A stretch of 64,000 bases of DNA, taken from assembly GCF_000377645.1 (NCBI RefSeq), contig NZ_KB898471.1:124001-188000 (forward strand), read 5' to 3'. Below the pieces are notes generated by a model. The model had not been told where the DNA came from, ran no database searches, and saw only the letters and a program-made list of their open reading frames with translations. The position numbers were made by a program, and so were the translations under genes. Shown here piece after piece: positions 38,725 to 49,989 of the stretch; position 1 is the stretch's first letter, and every line of letters starts with the position of its first letter. The DNA is from Thiomonas sp. FB-6 (GTDB lineage: Bacteria > Pseudomonadota > Gammaproteobacteria > Burkholderiales > Burkholderiaceae_C).

Positions 38725-41700
38725 GCGCCCTCCTGCGCGCCGGTGCCGCGCGCGGCCCGCAGCCGCGCGGCCAGACGGTCGAAGCCCAGGTAGATGACCG
38801 GCGTGGTGAACAGGGTCAGCAGCTGCGACAGCAGCAGGCCGCCGATCAGCGCGATGCCCAGCGGCTGGCGCAGCTCGGCGCCCATGCCCCCGCCGACCAC
38901 CAGGGGAACCGCGCCGAACAGCGCGGCGAAGGTGGTCATGAGAATGGGCCGCAGGCGCAGGCGCGCCGCCTGCAGCATGGCCTGCTCGGCCGGCATGCCC
39001 TGGCGGCGCTGCGCGTCGAGGGCGAAGTCCACCATCAGGATGGCGTTCTTCTGCACGATGCCGATGAGCAGCACGATGCCGATGATGGCGATCACGCTGA
39101 GGTCGTGCCCGGTGGCCATCAGCGCCAGCAGCGCGCCGATGCCGGCCGACGGCAGGGTCGACAGGATGGTCACGGGGTGGATGTAGCTCTCGTACAGCAC
39201 GCCCAGCACGATGTACATGGTCGCCACCGCCGCCAGCAGCAGCCACAGCTCGTTGGCCAAGGCCGCCTGGAAGGCGCTGGCCGCGCCCTGGAACTGCAGG
39301 CTCACGGCAGGCGGCAGGCCGGCCCGGACGGCGGCGTCCTGGATGGCCTGCACCGCCGCGCCCAGCGAAGTGCCGGGGGACAGGTCGAAGGACAGCAGCG
39401 CGGCCGGGAACTGCCCCAGGTGGTCCTGCGCCAGCGGGATGCGGCGCTGCTCGATGCGAGCCACCGCGCGCAGCGGAACCTGCTGCCCGCTGGAGTTGCC
39501 GACGTAGACCTTGTCGAAGGCCTCCAGGCCGGCGCCCGTGGGCACGCGCACGCCCAGCACCACGCGGTATTGCTTGGACTGGGTGAACACGGTGGACACC
39601 AGGCGCTGCCCGAAGGCGTCGTACAGCGCGGCGTCGATGGCGCTCATGCTCAGGCCCAGGCGCGCGGCGCTGGCGCGGTCCACGTCCACGTAGGCCTGCA
39701 GTCCGTCGTCCTGCAGGTCGTCGCTGACCCCGGACAGCTGGGGCAGCTCGCGCAGGCGCGGCAGCAGGCGCTGCACGGCCACGCGCAGATCGGCCGCGCT
39801 GGTGGCCGACAGGCTGAACTGATAGGTGTAGCGGCTGAGCAGGTCGTCGATGCTCAGGTCCTGCACCGGCTGCAGGTACAGCCTGACGCCGGGCACCGCG
39901 TCGGCGCGCTGCTGCAGGCGCTGCTGCACCGGGCCGACCCGCTCGCCGCGCTGGGCCAGCGGCTTGAGGCTGATCAGCAGGCGCGAGCTGTTCATGGTGG
40001 TGTTGGTGCCGTCGATGCCGGCGATGGCCGACACGCTGGCCACCGCGGGGTCGCGCAGCAGCGCCTGCACCAGCGCCGACTGGCGCTGCTCCATGCCGCG
40101 GAAGGACACGTCCTGCGCGGCCACCGCCGTGCCCTCGACCAGCCCGGTGTCCTCCATCGGGAAGAAGCCCTTGGGCATCAGCGCGTACAGCAGCCCGGTG
40201 AGCAGCACCAGGCCCACCGAGGCGGCGAGCACCGCGCGCTGGTGGCGCAGCACCCAGCCCAGCGCGCGGGCGTAGGCATCTGCCAGGCCGTCGAGCGCCC
40301 GGCCCGAGGAGCGGAACCAGCGCCCCTGCTCGGCCTCGGGCACGTGGCGCAGCAGGCGCGCGCACAGCATCGGCGTGAAGCTCAGCGACACCCCGGCGGA
40401 GACCACGATGGCCACCGCCAGCGTGATGGCGAACTCCCGGAACAGGCGGCCGACCACGTCGCCCATGAACAGCAGCGGGATCAGCACGGCGATCAGCGAG
40501 AAGGTCAGGGAGATGATGGTGAAGCCGATCTGCGCGGCACCCTTGAGCGCGGCCTGCATGGGCGGCTCGCCGTCCTCGATGTGGCGGGCGACGTTCTCGA
40601 TCATCACGATCGCGTCGTCCACCACGAAGCCCGTCGCGATGGTCAGGGCCATCAGGGTCAGGGTGTTGATGGAAAAGCCCAGCAGGTACATGGCACCGAA
40701 GGTGCCCACCAGCGACAGCGGCACCGCGGTGGCCGGGATGAAGGTGGCGCGCGCGCTGCGCAGGAAGGCGAAGATCACCAGCACCACCAGCACCACCGAG
40801 AGCACGAGCTCGAAGCTCACGTCGGAGATCGCCGCACGGATGGTCACGGTGCGATCGGACAGCACGTCCAGCGCGGCGGACTCCGGCAGCTGGGCGCGCA
40901 GCTGCGGCAGCAAGGCGCGGATCTGGTCCACCACCTGGATCACGTTGGCCCCGGGCTGGCGCTGCACGTTGATCACGATGCCCGGCCGCCCGTTGACCAG
41001 CGCGGCCTGCCAGGCGTTCTCCGCGCCCAGGCTGACCTGCGCGACGTCGCCCAGGCGCACCGCCGCGCCGCCGCTGTAGCCGATGATCAGGTCGCGGTAC
41101 TGCTGCGGCGTGCCGATCTGGTCGTTGGCGTCGATGGTGAAGGCCTGCAGCCGGCCGTCGATGCTGCCCTTGGGGCTGTTCACGTTGGCGTTGCCGATGG
41201 CCGTGCGCACGGCGTCCAGGCCGATGCCGCGCGCGGCCAGCGCGCGCGCGTCCACCTGGATGCGGATGGCCGGCTTGTTGCCGCCCGACAGCGTGACCAG
41301 GCCGACCCCCGGAACCTGCGAGAGCTTCTGGCTCAGGCGGGTATCGGCCAGGTCGTACAGCGTGGTCAGCGGCAGCGTGCCGGAGGTCAGCCCAAGGGTG
41401 ATCACCGGGGCGTCGGCCGGATTGACCTTGGCGTAGACCGGCGGCTGCGGCAGGTCGGTCGGGAGCAGCGAACCGGCCGCGTTGATGGCGGCCTGCACTT
41501 CCTGCTCGGCCACGTCCAGCGGCAAGGACAGGTCGAAGCGCAGGGTGATCACCGAGGCGCCGCCCGAGCTGACCGACCACATCTGCCCCAGGCCGGGCAT
41601 CTGGCCGAACTGCCTTTCCAGCGGCGCGGTCACCGACGAGGACATCACGTCGGGGCTGGCGCCGGGGTAGAGGGTGCTCACCTGGATGGTGGGATAGTCG

Positions 41701-41870
41701 ACCTCGGGCAGCGGCGCCTGGGGCAGCAGGCGCAGTCCGACCAGGCCCGCCACCAGCACCGCGATCATCAGCAGCGAGGTCGCGATGGGGCGCAGGATGA
41801 AGATGCGCGACGGGCTCGGCCGCTGGGCGCCTTCCTGCCCGGGCGCCTCGCGGGGGGAGTCACCGGACAT
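38721..41870 (-). CDS. mdtB: RND multidrug efflux permease, first subunit (MdtB-like)
   Basis: 1049 residues. After a 20-residue hydrophilic leader comes [41 protein letters not shown]. The proton-relay helix is [21 protein letters not shown] near 400, and the second-half counterpart is [31 protein letters not shown]. Two large periplasmic porter domains alternate with two sets of helices, as in all RND pumps. Twinned with the next gene, as in MdtB/MdtC. It starts one base before the adaptor stop. Substrates cannot be told from sequence; no BaeSR-like two-component genes are nearby. Confidence 0.9.
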   Translation of the reverse strand: MSGDSPREAPGQEGAQRPSPSRIFILRPIATSLLMIAVLVAGLVGLRLLPQAPLPEVDYPTIQVSTLYPGASPDVMSSSVTAPLERQFGQMPGLGQMWSVSSGGASVITLRFDLSLPLDVAEQEVQAAINAAGSLLPTDLPQPPVYAKVNPADAPVITLGLTSGTLPLTTLYDLADTRLSQKLSQVPGVGLVTLSGGNKPAIRIQVDARALAARGIGLDAVRTAIGNANVNSPKGSIDGRLQAFTIDANDQIGTPQQYRDLIIGYSGGAAVRLGDVAQVSLGAENAWQAALVNGRPGIVINVQRQPGANVIQVVDQIRALLPQLRAQLPESAALDVLSDRTVTIRAAISDVSFELVLSVVLVVLVIFAFLRSARATFIPATAVPLSLVGTFGAMYLLGFSINTLTLMALTIATGFVVDDAIVMIENVARHIEDGEPPMQAALKGAAQIGFTIISLTFSLIAVLIPLLFMGDVVGRLFREFAITLAVAIVVSAGVSLSFTPMLCARLLRHVPEAEQGRWFRSSGRALDGLADAYARALGWVLRHQRAVLAASVGLVLLTGLLYALMPKGFFPMEDTGLVEGTAVAAQDVSFRGMEQRQSALVQALLRDPAVASVSAIAGIDGTNTTMNSSRLLISLKPLAQRGERVGPVQQRLQQRADAVPGVRLYLQPVQDLSIDDLLSRYTYQFSLSATSAADLRVAVQRLLPRLRELPQLSGVSDDLQDDGLQAYVDVDRASAARLGLSMSAIDAALYDAFGQRLVSTVFTQSKQYRVVLGVRVPTGAGLEAFDKVYVGNSSGQQVPLRAVARIEQRRIPLAQDHLGQFPAALLSFDLSPGTSLGAAVQAIQDAAVRAGLPPAVSLQFQGAASAFQAALANELWLLLAAVATMYIVLGVLYESYIHPVTILSTLPSAGIGALLALMATGHDLSVIAIIGIVLLIGIVQKNAILMVDFALDAQRRQGMPAEQAMLQAARLRLRPILMTTFAALFGAVPLVVGGGMGAELRQPLGIALIGGLLLSQLLTLFTTPVIYLGFDRLAARLRAARGTGAQEGA

Positions 41871-41871
41871 G

Positions 41872-43272
41872 TCAGCGATTCGCGGGAGGCGCGCCGGCCG
41901 GCCTGGCCGCGGATGCGCCGTGGGCCTTGCCGGCGCCGCGGCGGACGGCCGCCCCGGCCGCCGAGGCCCCGCCTCGCGGCACGCTGGCTCCGCGCGCCGG
42001 CGCCGACGCCGCCTGCACGACCCTCACCCTGGCACCCTCGCGCAGGTGGTCCAGCCCGGCCGTCACCACGCGCTCGCCGGGCTTCAGGCCCGTCACCACC
42101 TGGGTCAGGCCGTTCCACACGACGCCAGCCTGGATCTGCCGCACGGCCACCGCGCCGCCGCTGCCGATCACGTACACATAGGTGCCGTTCGCACCCACCG
42201 CCACCGCCGTGCTGGGCACCACCGGCGCGTCGACGATGCTGTGCTCGAGCACGCGCACGTTGACGAACTGGTTGGGCAGCAGGCTCAGGGAGGAGTTGGC
42301 GAAGCGCGCGCGCAGCGCCAGGGTGCCGGTGGAAGTGGAGATCTGGTTGTCGGCGGCCAGCAGCTCGCCCTGCGCCAGCATGCGGGTGTCCGAGGCGTCC
42401 CAGGCCTGCACCTGCGCGCGGCGCCCGGCGGCCAGTTGGCGCAACAGCTCGCCCACCTCGGCCTGCGGCAGCGCGAAGCTGACCTCGATGGGCTGCACCT
42501 GCGCGATGGTCACGATCGGCGCCGCACCGCCGCCGCTTGTACCGCCGCCGCTACCGGACGAGGATGAGGACGAGGAGGTGTTCGACGAGGACACGCCGAT
42601 GGCCCCCGAGGTGTTGACCATGTTGCCCGGATCCACCTGGCGCAGCCCGGCGATGCCGGACACCGGCGCCGTGATGCGGGTCCACGACAACTGCAGGCGC
42701 GCGCTGTCCAGCGCCGCGGTGTTGGCGTCGAGCTGCGCCTTGAGCTGGGCCACGGTGGCGCGCTGGTCGGCCACCTGCTGGGCCGAGATGGCGTCCTGCG
42801 CGAGCAGCGTCTCGTAGCGCTGAAGGTCGCTGCGCGCGCCGGCCAGCTGGGCGGCCGTCTGCTCGCGCGTGGCCTGCGCCTGCTCAACGGCGATGCGGAA
42901 GGGGCGCGGATCGATGGTGGCCAGCAGTTGGCCCGCGCGTACCTGCTGGCCCTGGTGGAAGTCCACGCTTTGCAGCAGTCCGGACACGCGGGGCATCACG
43001 CTGGCCAGCGTATGCGGCGTGACGGTTCCCAGCGCCGTCAGCCATACCGGCACGGTCTGCACGCGCACGCTGGCGGCCGTCACCGCCGTCGGCCCCTGCT
43101 CGCCGAAGGCCCCGCGGCGCATGCCGCCGGCGCCGGCGGGCCCTGCCTGGCGCCCGGTGTGCCACCAGATCCCGGCACCCAGCGCGAGCAGCAGCACCAG
43201 TGCGAGCAGCCAGGGCCAGCGCCGGGGCGGCCTGCGGGAAGGGGGAGCGGATTCAGGCAAGGGAGCGGACAT
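41872..43272 (-). CDS. mdtA: RND efflux periplasmic adaptor (MdtA-like)
   Basis: 466 residues. N-terminal membrane anchor at about 20-37, then the barrel-sandwich half [52 protein letters not shown]. An alpha-hairpin follows (about 128-195), then the second lipoyl half and beta-barrel. At 228-250, between TSGAIGV and [16 protein letters not shown], is an unusual run of Ser and Gly (eleven Ser among about twenty residues) in the turn leading from the lipoyl domain into the beta-barrel. The C-terminal 55 residues are Ala/Arg-rich and probably disordered. First gene of the efflux operon; upstream no regulator is linked. Confidence 0.9.
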   Translation of the reverse strand: MSAPLPESAPPSRRPPRRWPWLLALVLLLALGAGIWWHTGRQAGPAGAGGMRRGAFGEQGPTAVTAASVRVQTVPVWLTALGTVTPHTLASVMPRVSGLLQSVDFHQGQQVRAGQLLATIDPRPFRIAVEQAQATREQTAAQLAGARSDLQRYETLLAQDAISAQQVADQRATVAQLKAQLDANTAALDSARLQLSWTRITAPVSGIAGLRQVDPGNMVNTSGAIGVSSSNTSSSSSSSGSGGGTSGGGAAPIVTIAQVQPIEVSFALPQAEVGELLRQLAAGRRAQVQAWDASDTRMLAQGELLAADNQISTSTGTLALRARFANSSLSLLPNQFVNVRVLEHSIVDAPVVPSTAVAVGANGTYVYVIGSGGAVAVRQIQAGVVWNGLTQVVTGLKPGERVVTAGLDHLREGARVRVVQAASAPARGASVPRGGASAAGAAVRRGAGKAHGASAARPAGAPPANR

Positions 43273-43397
43273 CGCGGACCGGCGAATCGGAGGAAGGCGG
43301 GAGGGAGGGACTCAGTGCGCGGGGCACACCCGCGCCGCGCCGAGCGGCATGATGCGCGCGGCGTGTGTCGCCAGCATGCAGCGAACGTGACGAAATG

Positions 43398-44000
43398 CTA
43401 CCGGTCCGACGGGGGCCGATCGGGATCCTGCCGGGCTTTGCGCTGGGGATCCCGCTGGTGGTCCCAGTACACCTCGGCGCCGGGCTCGTTGAGCACCCGC
43501 GCGAGCACGAACAGCAGGTCCGACAGGCGATTGAGCAGGCGCAGCGCCAGGCTCGGCGCCTCGGCGCCGCCGGGCTCCTGTTCGCGCAGGCGCACCAGCG
43601 TGCGCTCGGCCCGCCGTGCCACGGTACGGCATACGTGGGCCTGCGCCGCCGCCCGCGTGCCGCCGGGAAGGATGAACTCGCGCAGCGCCGGCAACTCGGC
43701 GTTGTGGGCGGCGATGGCCTGGTCCAGGCGCTCGAGAGCGGCCTCTTCCAGCAGGTTCATGCCGGGCACGGCCAGTTCGCCGCCCAGGTTGAACAAGTCC
43801 TGCTGGACCTGCAGCAGCAGCGTGCGCACGGCCGGGGGCACCGGCTCGCACAGCAGCAGCCCGAGGTGGGCGTTGAGTTCGTCGACCTCGCCCAGCGCGT
43901 CGATGCGCGGCGCGGCCTTGGAACAGCGCGAGCCGTCGCCCAGGCCGGTGGTGCCGGAGTCGCCGGTGCGGGTGGTGATGGCGCTGAGTCGATTTCCCAT
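43398..44000 (-). CDS. PduO-type cob(I)alamin adenosyltransferase
   Basis: 200 residues from ATG 44000. The PduO signature TRTGDSGTTGLGDGSRCSK is at 10-28 (ATP-binding loop), with ALGEVDELNAHLGL near 36-49, FILPGGTRAAAQAHVCRTVARRAER near 106-130 and LLNRLSDLLFVLARVLN near 155-171. It converts cob(I)alamin to adenosylcobalamin. It sits at the distal end of the phenylacetate operon, 45 bp after paaZ, but B12 is not used in that pathway, so the link is probably only positional. Confidence 0.92.
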   Translation of the reverse strand: MGNRLSAITTRTGDSGTTGLGDGSRCSKAAPRIDALGEVDELNAHLGLLLCEPVPPAVRTLLLQVQQDLFNLGGELAVPGMNLLEEAALERLDQAIAAHNAELPALREFILPGGTRAAAQAHVCRTVARRAERTLVRLREQEPGGAEAPSLALRLLNRLSDLLFVLARVLNEPGAEVYWDHQRDPQRKARQDPDRPPSDR

Positions 44001-44045
44001 GATCGCGGCCCAAATGCCCATTGTGGCGCAAGTGGGCCTGGCGCG

Positions 44046-46106
44046 TCAGGAAACCCCTTGTTCGCGCTTGGCTACCAGCGTCAGGATGTCGTAGCTGGCC
44101 ACCAGTTCGTCCTCCTGGTTGCGCACCTCCACGTCCCAGGCCACCACGCCCTGGCCGCGTCCCTGGGCGTCGGTCTTGCGGCGGTCGGTCTTGCGCTTGC
44201 AGGTCAGGCGGGCCTGGATGGTGTCGCCGATGCGAACCGGCTTGATGAAACGCAGGGTGTCCAGGCCGTAGTTGGCCAGCACCGGCCCCGGCGCCGGCGA
44301 CACGAACAGCCCGGCCGCCGCCGACAGCACGAAATATCCATGCGCGATGCGTTGGCCGAAGGGGGACTGGCGTGCCGCGATGTCGTCGAAATGCATGTAG
44401 AAATGGTCGCCGGACAGGCAGCCGAAATTCACGATGTCGGCCTCGGTGACCGTGCGCCGGTGGGTGAGCAGCGACTCGCCCACGCGCAGCTCCTCGAAGT
44501 GGCGCCGGAAGGGGTGCACCTCGGTCTCGATGCGACGGGCGCCGCGCACGTACTCGCCGAGCACCGCGGCCAGCATGGTGGGCGAGCCCTGCACCGCGCT
44601 GCGCTGCAGGTAATGGGCGACCGCGCGCATGCCGCCGAGCTCCTCGCCGCCGCCGGCGCGTCCCGGCCCGCCGTGCTTGAGGGAGGGCAGCGGCGAACCG
44701 TGGCCGGTGGATTCCTTCGCCGCCTCCTCGTCCAGCACCAGGATGCGCCCGTGGTGCACCGCGGCTCGGCGCACCGCGGTCGCCGCGGTCTGCGGGTCGC
44801 GCGTGGCCAGCGTGGCCACCAGGCTGCCCTGGCCGCGCGCGGCCAGCGCCAGCGCCTCGTCCAGCTCGTCATAGGGCATCAGCGTGCTGACCGGGCCGAA
44901 GACCTCGACCTCGTGCACCGCGGCCATCTCGGCCGGGCGCTCGCAGGCCAGCAGCGTGGGCGCGAAAAAGGCCCCCTGCTCGGCCCCCACCCCGGCCCAC
45001 GAAGCCTGGGCGCTGCCGTCGAACACGGTGTCGCAGCAGGCGCGCAGCCGGGCCAGGGCCTCGCCCACGTCGCGCTGCTGCTCCTTGCTGGCCAGCGGCC
45101 CCATCTGCACCTCCGGCAGGCGGGGATCGCCGATGCGCAGCGCGCCGAGCTTGGCGCCCAGGCTGGCAGCCAGCGCCTGCAGATGGCGCCGCGGCACCAG
45201 GATGCGCCGGATGGCCGTGCACTTCTGCCCCGCCTTGACCCGCATCTCGCGCACCACCTCGCGCGCGAAGAGCTCGAATTCGGCGTCACCCTGCTCCACG
45301 TCGGGCCCCAGGATGGCGCTGTTGAGCGAATCGGCCTCGGCGTTGAAGGGAACGCCGCGCTCGAGCAGCCGCGGGTTGCCGCGCAGCCTGGCCGCGGTGG
45401 CCGCCGAGCCGGTGAAGGTCACCGCGTCCTGGCCCTGCAGCCGGTCCAGCAGGTCGCCGGTGGAGCCGACGACCAGTTGCAGGCAGCCCTCGGGCAGCAG
45501 CCCGGAGTCGAGCATCAGGCGCACCAGGGCCCAGGTCAGGTAGCTGGTCGCGGTGGCCGGCTTGGCGATGCAGGGCATGCCGGCGAGGAAGCTGGGGGCG
45601 AATTTCTCCAGCAGGCCCCAGACGGGAAAGTTGAAGGCGTCGATGTGCACCGCCACGCCTTCGCGCGGCACCAGGATGTGGCTGCCCGCGAAATGCCCCT
45701 GCTTGCCCAGCTGCACCACCGGGCCCTCGTGCACCACGTTGCCGGCGGGCAGCTCCTGCGAGCCCATGCCGGCATAGGCGAACAGCGTGCCGATGCCGCC
45801 TTCGATGTCGATCCAGCCGTCGTTGCGGGTGGCCCCGGTGTACAGCGACCACTCGTAAAGCCGTTCCTTGTGCTCCGACAGGTAGCGCGCCAGGGACTTG
45901 AGCAGCGCCGCGCGCTGCTGGAAGTCGAGTTCCAGCAGGCCGCGCACGCCGCTGGAGCGCGCATGGTGCAGCGCGGCCTCGAAGTCGCCCTGGCCGGCGT
46001 GGGTGTGGGCGATCACCGCGCCGCTGGCCGCGTCGAGCAGAGGCTGCGCGGGCTCGGTGCCGAACCAGTGGCCGGCGAGATAGCTTTGCAGAATGGGAGC
46101 GTTCAT
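44046..46106 (-). CDS. paaZ: bifunctional oxepin-CoA hydrolase / 3-oxo-5,6-dehydrosuberyl-CoA semialdehyde dehydrogenase
   Basis: 686 residues. The N-terminal aldehyde dehydrogenase (about 1-525) has [47 protein letters not shown] and the catalytic Cys in [18 protein letters not shown]. The C-terminal MaoC-like hydratase (about 540-680) has [32 protein letters not shown] with its catalytic Asp and His. Together they open the oxepin-CoA ring and oxidise the resulting semialdehyde, the ring-cleavage step of aerobic phenylacetate degradation. It follows paaJ by 59 bp and is the last paa gene of the operon. Confidence 0.96.
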   Translation of the reverse strand: MNAPILQSYLAGHWFGTEPAQPLLDAASGAVIAHTHAGQGDFEAALHHARSSGVRGLLELDFQQRAALLKSLARYLSEHKERLYEWSLYTGATRNDGWIDIEGGIGTLFAYAGMGSQELPAGNVVHEGPVVQLGKQGHFAGSHILVPREGVAVHIDAFNFPVWGLLEKFAPSFLAGMPCIAKPATATSYLTWALVRLMLDSGLLPEGCLQLVVGSTGDLLDRLQGQDAVTFTGSAATAARLRGNPRLLERGVPFNAEADSLNSAILGPDVEQGDAEFELFAREVVREMRVKAGQKCTAIRRILVPRRHLQALAASLGAKLGALRIGDPRLPEVQMGPLASKEQQRDVGEALARLRACCDTVFDGSAQASWAGVGAEQGAFFAPTLLACERPAEMAAVHEVEVFGPVSTLMPYDELDEALALAARGQGSLVATLATRDPQTAATAVRRAAVHHGRILVLDEEAAKESTGHGSPLPSLKHGGPGRAGGGEELGGMRAVAHYLQRSAVQGSPTMLAAVLGEYVRGARRIETEVHPFRRHFEELRVGESLLTHRRTVTEADIVNFGCLSGDHFYMHFDDIAARQSPFGQRIAHGYFVLSAAAGLFVSPAPGPVLANYGLDTLRFIKPVRIGDTIQARLTCKRKTDRRKTDAQGRGQGVVAWDVEVRNQEDELVASYDILTLVAKREQGVS

Positions 46107-46165
46107 GGTTGATTCACCTGCCTGGATCGAATTCGCACATCCGCGGCGCGCTGGCGCCGCGGCCT

Positions 46166-47380
46166 TCAGACTCGCTCGAGCGCCAGTGCGGCGCCCTGGC
46201 CCACGCCCACGCACATGGTGGCCAGCGCACGCCGCCCGCCGATGCGCTCGAGCTGGCGCAGCGCGGTCAGCACCAGGCGCGCGCCGGAGGCGCCCAGCGG
46301 ATGGCCGAGTGCGATGGCGCCGCCGTTGGGGTTGACCCGCGCGTCGTCGTCGGCCAGGCCCAGCTCGCGCAGCACCGCCAGGGATTGCGCGGCGAAGGCC
46401 TCGTTGAGTTCGATGGTGTCGACGCCGCCGAGTTCCCAGCCGCTGCGCTCGAGCAGCTTGCGCACCGCCGGCACCGGGCCGATGCCCATGACCCGCGGCT
46501 CCACGCCGGCCGCGGCGGCGCCGACCACGCGCGCGCGCGGCACCAGGCCCCAGCGGCGCACCGCGGCATCGGAGGCCAGCAGCAGCGCGCAGGCGCCGTC
46601 GTTGACCCCCGAGGCGTTGCCTGCGGTGACCGTGCCGCCCTCGCGCACCACCGGCTTGAGCCGCGCCAGCTGCTCGGCGCTGGAGTCTGCGCGCGGGTGC
46701 TCGTCCTGCGCCACCTCCACGCTCTCGCCGCGCCCGCGCGGCACGCTCACCGGAATGATCTCGCCGGCGAAGAAGCCCGCCTCCTGCGCGGCCTTGCAGC
46801 GTTGCTGCGAGCGCAGCGCGAAAGCGTCCTGGTCGGCGCGCGAGATGCGGTAGTCGGCGGCGACGTTCTCGGCCGTCTCCGGCATGGAATCGATGCCGTA
46901 GCGGGCCTTCATCTGCGGGTTCACGAAGCGCCATCCGATGGTCGTGTCCTCGATGCGCGCGCTGCGCGAGAAGGCGCTTTCGGCCTTGGCCATCACGAAG
47001 GGCGCGCGCGACATGCTCTCCACGCCGCCGGCCAGCACCAGGTCGGCCTCGCCGCAGCGGATGGAGCGCGCCGCCTGCGACACCGCCTCCATGCCGGAGG
47101 AGCACAGCCGGTTCACCGTGTGGGCGGCCACCTGCACCGGCAGGCCGGCCAGCAGCGCCACCATGCGCGCCACGTTGCGGTTGTCCTCCCCCGCCTGGTT
47201 GGCGCAACCGTAGATCACCTCGTCGAGCGCGCCCCAGTCGAGCTGGGCGTGGCGCTGCATCAGCGCGCGGATGGGCGCGGCGCCGAGGTCGTCGGCACGC
47301 ACCGCCGACAGCGCGCCGGCGTAGCGTCCGATGGGCGTGCGGCAGGCGTCGATGATCCAGGCCTGGGGAGTGGTGCTCAT
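46166..47380 (-). CDS. paaJ: 3-oxoadipyl-CoA / 3-oxo-5,6-dehydrosuberyl-CoA thiolase
   Basis: 404 residues. Nucleophilic Cys 93 in [11 protein letters not shown], then [13 protein letters not shown], the conserved His in [19 protein letters not shown] and the second catalytic Cys in TMCVGVGQG. The N-terminus [26 protein letters not shown] is that of the PaaJ/PcaF group. In the paa operon it would release acetyl-CoA from 3-oxo-5,6-dehydrosuberyl-CoA and from 3-oxoadipyl-CoA. Its ATG overlaps the paaR stop by four bases. Confidence 0.94.
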   Translation of the reverse strand: MSTTPQAWIIDACRTPIGRYAGALSAVRADDLGAAPIRALMQRHAQLDWGALDEVIYGCANQAGEDNRNVARMVALLAGLPVQVAAHTVNRLCSSGMEAVSQAARSIRCGEADLVLAGGVESMSRAPFVMAKAESAFSRSARIEDTTIGWRFVNPQMKARYGIDSMPETAENVAADYRISRADQDAFALRSQQRCKAAQEAGFFAGEIIPVSVPRGRGESVEVAQDEHPRADSSAEQLARLKPVVREGGTVTAGNASGVNDGACALLLASDAAVRRWGLVPRARVVGAAAAGVEPRVMGIGPVPAVRKLLERSGWELGGVDTIELNEAFAAQSLAVLRELGLADDDARVNPNGGAIALGHPLGASGARLVLTALRQLERIGGRRALATMCVGVGQGAALALERV

Positions 47381-48045
47381 GTCGGGGTCCTCGTCGTATC
47401 GGTGGATCGGGGTGCGCGGCGGCGCGCCGGGGCGAGCGCCGCGGGCTGCGGCAGGCCCATGTCGAGCATGCCGTGCAGGAACAGGTCGGAAACCATGGGC
47501 GCGAGCTGCTCGTAATCGAGCCCGCGCCCGGGCTTGAACCAGGTGAACAGCCAGTTGATCATGCCGAACAGCAGCATGGCCAGCGGCTTGTCGAGCTCGC
47601 GCCCGCCGAGCTCGGGGCGCAGCGCGCGCATGGCCTGCGCGAAGCGGCTCACCACCTCGCGCTCCACGCCGAGAATGCGCAGCCGGTCCTCCTCGGCCAG
47701 GAAGCGCACGTCCTCGGTGAGCACGCGGTGCGCGTCCTGCGCGCTGGCGTACTCGCGCACGAAACGCTGGATCAGCAGCCCCAGCAGCGCGGGCGGCTCG
47801 GTGCATTCGGCCTGCGCCTGCATCACCACCTCGAGCAACTGGCGCACGTGGGTCTCGGCGATGTGCGCGACCAGCGCGTATTTGTCTCGGAAATAGTGGT
47901 ACAGCGCGGCCTTGGACAGGCCGCAGGCCTCGGCCACCTGGTTCATGGAGGTCGCCATGAAACCCTGCTGCGCGAACAGGCGCGCGGCCTGGCTGAGGAT
48001 CAGCGCGCGCTGCTCGTCGTATTGGGGAGCTCGTCCTCGTGCCAT
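47377..48045 (-). CDS. paaR: TetR-family repressor of the phenylacetate genes
   Basis: 222 residues. N-terminal TetR domain: [47 protein letters not shown], with the recognition helix at about 43-58. The C-terminal part [34 protein letters not shown] is the line found in the PaaR group, which senses phenylacetyl-CoA. It is embedded in the operon between paaK and paaJ rather than at its edge, so it is made with the pathway it controls. The probable operator is the palindrome at 50909-50936. Confidence 0.88.
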   Translation of the reverse strand: MARGRAPQYDEQRALILSQAARLFAQQGFMATSMNQVAEACGLSKAALYHYFRDKYALVAHIAETHVRQLLEVVMQAQAECTEPPALLGLLIQRFVREYASAQDAHRVLTEDVRFLAEEDRLRILGVEREVVSRFAQAMRALRPELGGRELDKPLAMLLFGMINWLFTWFKPGRGLDYEQLAPMVSDLFLHGMLDMGLPQPAALAPARRRAPRSTDTTRTPT

Positions 48046-48066
48046 CGGTGGTTCCTGCCCGGGCCT

Positions 48067-49392
48067 TCAGGCGCTGCGCGGGCGGTGGTCGAACACCCGC
48101 CTCGCCTTGCCGGTGAGGGTGCGCTCGATCGAGTCCGGAGGCAGCACGACCACGCGCGTGCTGATGCCCACCAGGGTCTTGATGCGGTGGGCCACCCAAT
48201 GCGCGATCTGCTCGCGCTGCGCCTCGCCGATCTGCGCGTGCTCGGGCTGCACCTCGCAGTGCACCTCCACCTTGTCCAGGTGGCCGTCGCGGCTGAGGTG
48301 GATCTGGTACTGGCCCGACAGCATCTCGTGCTGCAGCACGATCTCCTCCACCTGGGTGGGGAACATGTTCACGCCGCGCACGATCAGCATGTCGTCGCTA
48401 CGCCCGACGATCTTGCCCATGCGCCGGAAGGAACGCGCGCTGGGAGGCAGCAGGCGCGTGAGGTCGCGGGTGCGGTAGCGCACGATGGGCATGGCCTGCT
48501 TGCTCAGCGAGGTGAACACCAGCTCGCCCTCGCTGCCCTCGGGCAGCACCTCGCCGGTGACCGGGTCGATGATCTCCGGATAGAAGTGGTCTTCCCAGAT
48601 CACCGGGCCGTCCTGCGTTTCCACGCATTCGCTGGCCACGCCCGGGCCCATGACCTCGCTGAGGCCGTAGATGTCCACGGCGCGGATGCCGGCCTTGTGC
48701 TCGATCTCCGAGCGCATCGCCTCGGTCCACGGCTCGGCGCCGAAGATGCCCACGCGCAGCGAGCACTCCCGCGCGTCCAGGCCCTGGCGCGCGAACTCCT
48801 CGACGATCACCTGCATGTAGCTGGGCGTGACCATGATGATGTCCGGGCGGAAATCGCGGATCAGCTGCACCTGCTTCTCGGTCTGCCCGCCCGACATGGG
48901 GATCACCGTGCAGCCCAGGCGCTCGGCGCCGTAGTGCGCGCCCAGGCCGCCGGTGAACAGCCCGTAGCCGTAGGCCACGTGCACCATGTCCCCGGGCTTG
49001 CCGCCGGCGGCGCGGATGGAACGCGCCACCAGATCGGCCCAGGTGTCGATGTCGGCGCGTGTATAGCCGACCACGGTGGGCTTGCCCGTGGTCCCGGAGG
49101 AGGCATGCACGCGCACCACCTGCTCGCGCGGCACGGCGAACATGCCGAAGGGATAGTTGTCGCGCAGGTCCGACTTGCCGGTGAAGGGAAAACGGGCCAG
49201 GTCCTCCAGGCTTTTCAGCTCCTGCGGATGCACGCCCTGGGCATCGAAGGAGCGCCGGTAGTGGGGCACGTTGTCGTAGGCGTGCTGCAGGGTCCAGCGC
49301 AGGCGCTGCAGCTGCAGCGCGGAGATCTCGTCGCGGCTGGCGGTCTCGATGGCTTCGAGCGCGGCGCCACCGGCGCCTCGGGCCTGGGTCAT
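48067..49392 (-). CDS. paaK: phenylacetate-CoA ligase
   Basis: 441 residues. P-loop [26 protein letters not shown] near 98-123, [62 protein letters not shown] near 240 and the C-terminal [18 protein letters not shown]. It activates phenylacetate to phenylacetyl-CoA, the first step and the source of the PaaR inducer. GAGGAGA precedes the ATG. It lies 21 bp before paaR. Confidence 0.97.
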   Translation of the reverse strand: MTQARGAGGAALEAIETASRDEISALQLQRLRWTLQHAYDNVPHYRRSFDAQGVHPQELKSLEDLARFPFTGKSDLRDNYPFGMFAVPREQVVRVHASSGTTGKPTVVGYTRADIDTWADLVARSIRAAGGKPGDMVHVAYGYGLFTGGLGAHYGAERLGCTVIPMSGGQTEKQVQLIRDFRPDIIMVTPSYMQVIVEEFARQGLDARECSLRVGIFGAEPWTEAMRSEIEHKAGIRAVDIYGLSEVMGPGVASECVETQDGPVIWEDHFYPEIIDPVTGEVLPEGSEGELVFTSLSKQAMPIVRYRTRDLTRLLPPSARSFRRMGKIVGRSDDMLIVRGVNMFPTQVEEIVLQHEMLSGQYQIHLSRDGHLDKVEVHCEVQPEHAQIGEAQREQIAHWVAHRIKTLVGISTRVVVLPPDSIERTLTGKARRVFDHRPRSA

Positions 49393-49415
49393 GGGGGTCT
49401 CCTCGTGGTCGGTGT

Positions 49416-49892
49416 TCAGGACTGCGGGCCCGGCTCGCCGGTGGCGAAGACCTGGCGACCCTTCAGGCGGTGCGAGCGGCCGCGCATCAGCGCCACCGTG
49501 TGGCCGTGCTGGTTGCGCACCACCACGTCGTAGACCCCGGTGCGGGCCTGTTGGGTGCGCTGCTCGCAGGAAGCGCTGAGCTCGTCGCCCTCGTGCGCCG
49601 GGGCCACGAAATCCACGCTGATCCCGGCGGCCACGGTGACGTGGTTGCCCGAGTTGCAGGCGTAGGCGAAGGCCGTGTCGGCCAGCGTGGTGATCAGCCC
49701 GCCATGGCAGATGCCGAATCCGTTGAGCATGTCGCGGCGCACGCGCATGCGCGCCAGCGCCCTGCCCGGCGCCACCTCGGCGATGTCGATGCCCAGCGCG
49801 CGCGAGGCGTGGTCGTCGGCCAGCATGGTCTCGCGCACGCGAAGGGCCACGCGCAGCGCGGCGGCCTCATCGGAAGTCTCGGGGGAATGCAA
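49416..49892 (-). CDS. paaI: hydroxyphenylacetyl-CoA thioesterase PaaI
   Basis: 158 residues from TTG 49892. No ATG lies near the conserved N-terminus, and AGGAG sits seven bases before this TTG, which decides the start. Hotdog fold with the PaaI motif MLNGFGICHGGLITTLADTAFAYACN (catalytic Asp, about 59-84) and AAGISVDFVAPAHEGDELSA. It hydrolyses dead-end ring-hydroxylated CoA esters to free CoA during phenylacetate degradation. It is 97 bp after paaG and 23 bp before paaK. Confidence 0.93.
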   Translation of the reverse strand: MHSPETSDEAAALRVALRVRETMLADDHASRALGIDIAEVAPGRALARMRVRRDMLNGFGICHGGLITTLADTAFAYACNSGNHVTVAAGISVDFVAPAHEGDELSASCEQRTQQARTGVYDVVVRNQHGHTVALMRGRSHRLKGRQVFATGEPGPQS

Positions 49893-49989
49893 TTCTCGGC
49901 TCCTGGTGGCTACGGAAGAAAAGGGCCCGCGCGTGGCGCCGGGGGCCGGGATCCGCTCCCCGGCGCCGCCGGCGCTGCGGCGGGCGGGC

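Noticed and set aside
35632-41580. A 1982-codon open frame that looks like a giant double RND protein
   Set aside because: Only 35632-38724 carries MdtC text. The upstream part is out of frame to the genuine MdtB-like gene and is Arg/Gly/Pro-rich noise from GC content; a GTG with 4-nt overlap marks the real start.
39105-42263. Plus-strand frame of 1052 codons opposite the RND genes (also 36034-38793)
   Set aside because: Composition is Arg/Gln/His/Ala-rich with no motif, mirrors the codon structure of the minus-strand pumps and has no ribosome site. Antisense shadow.
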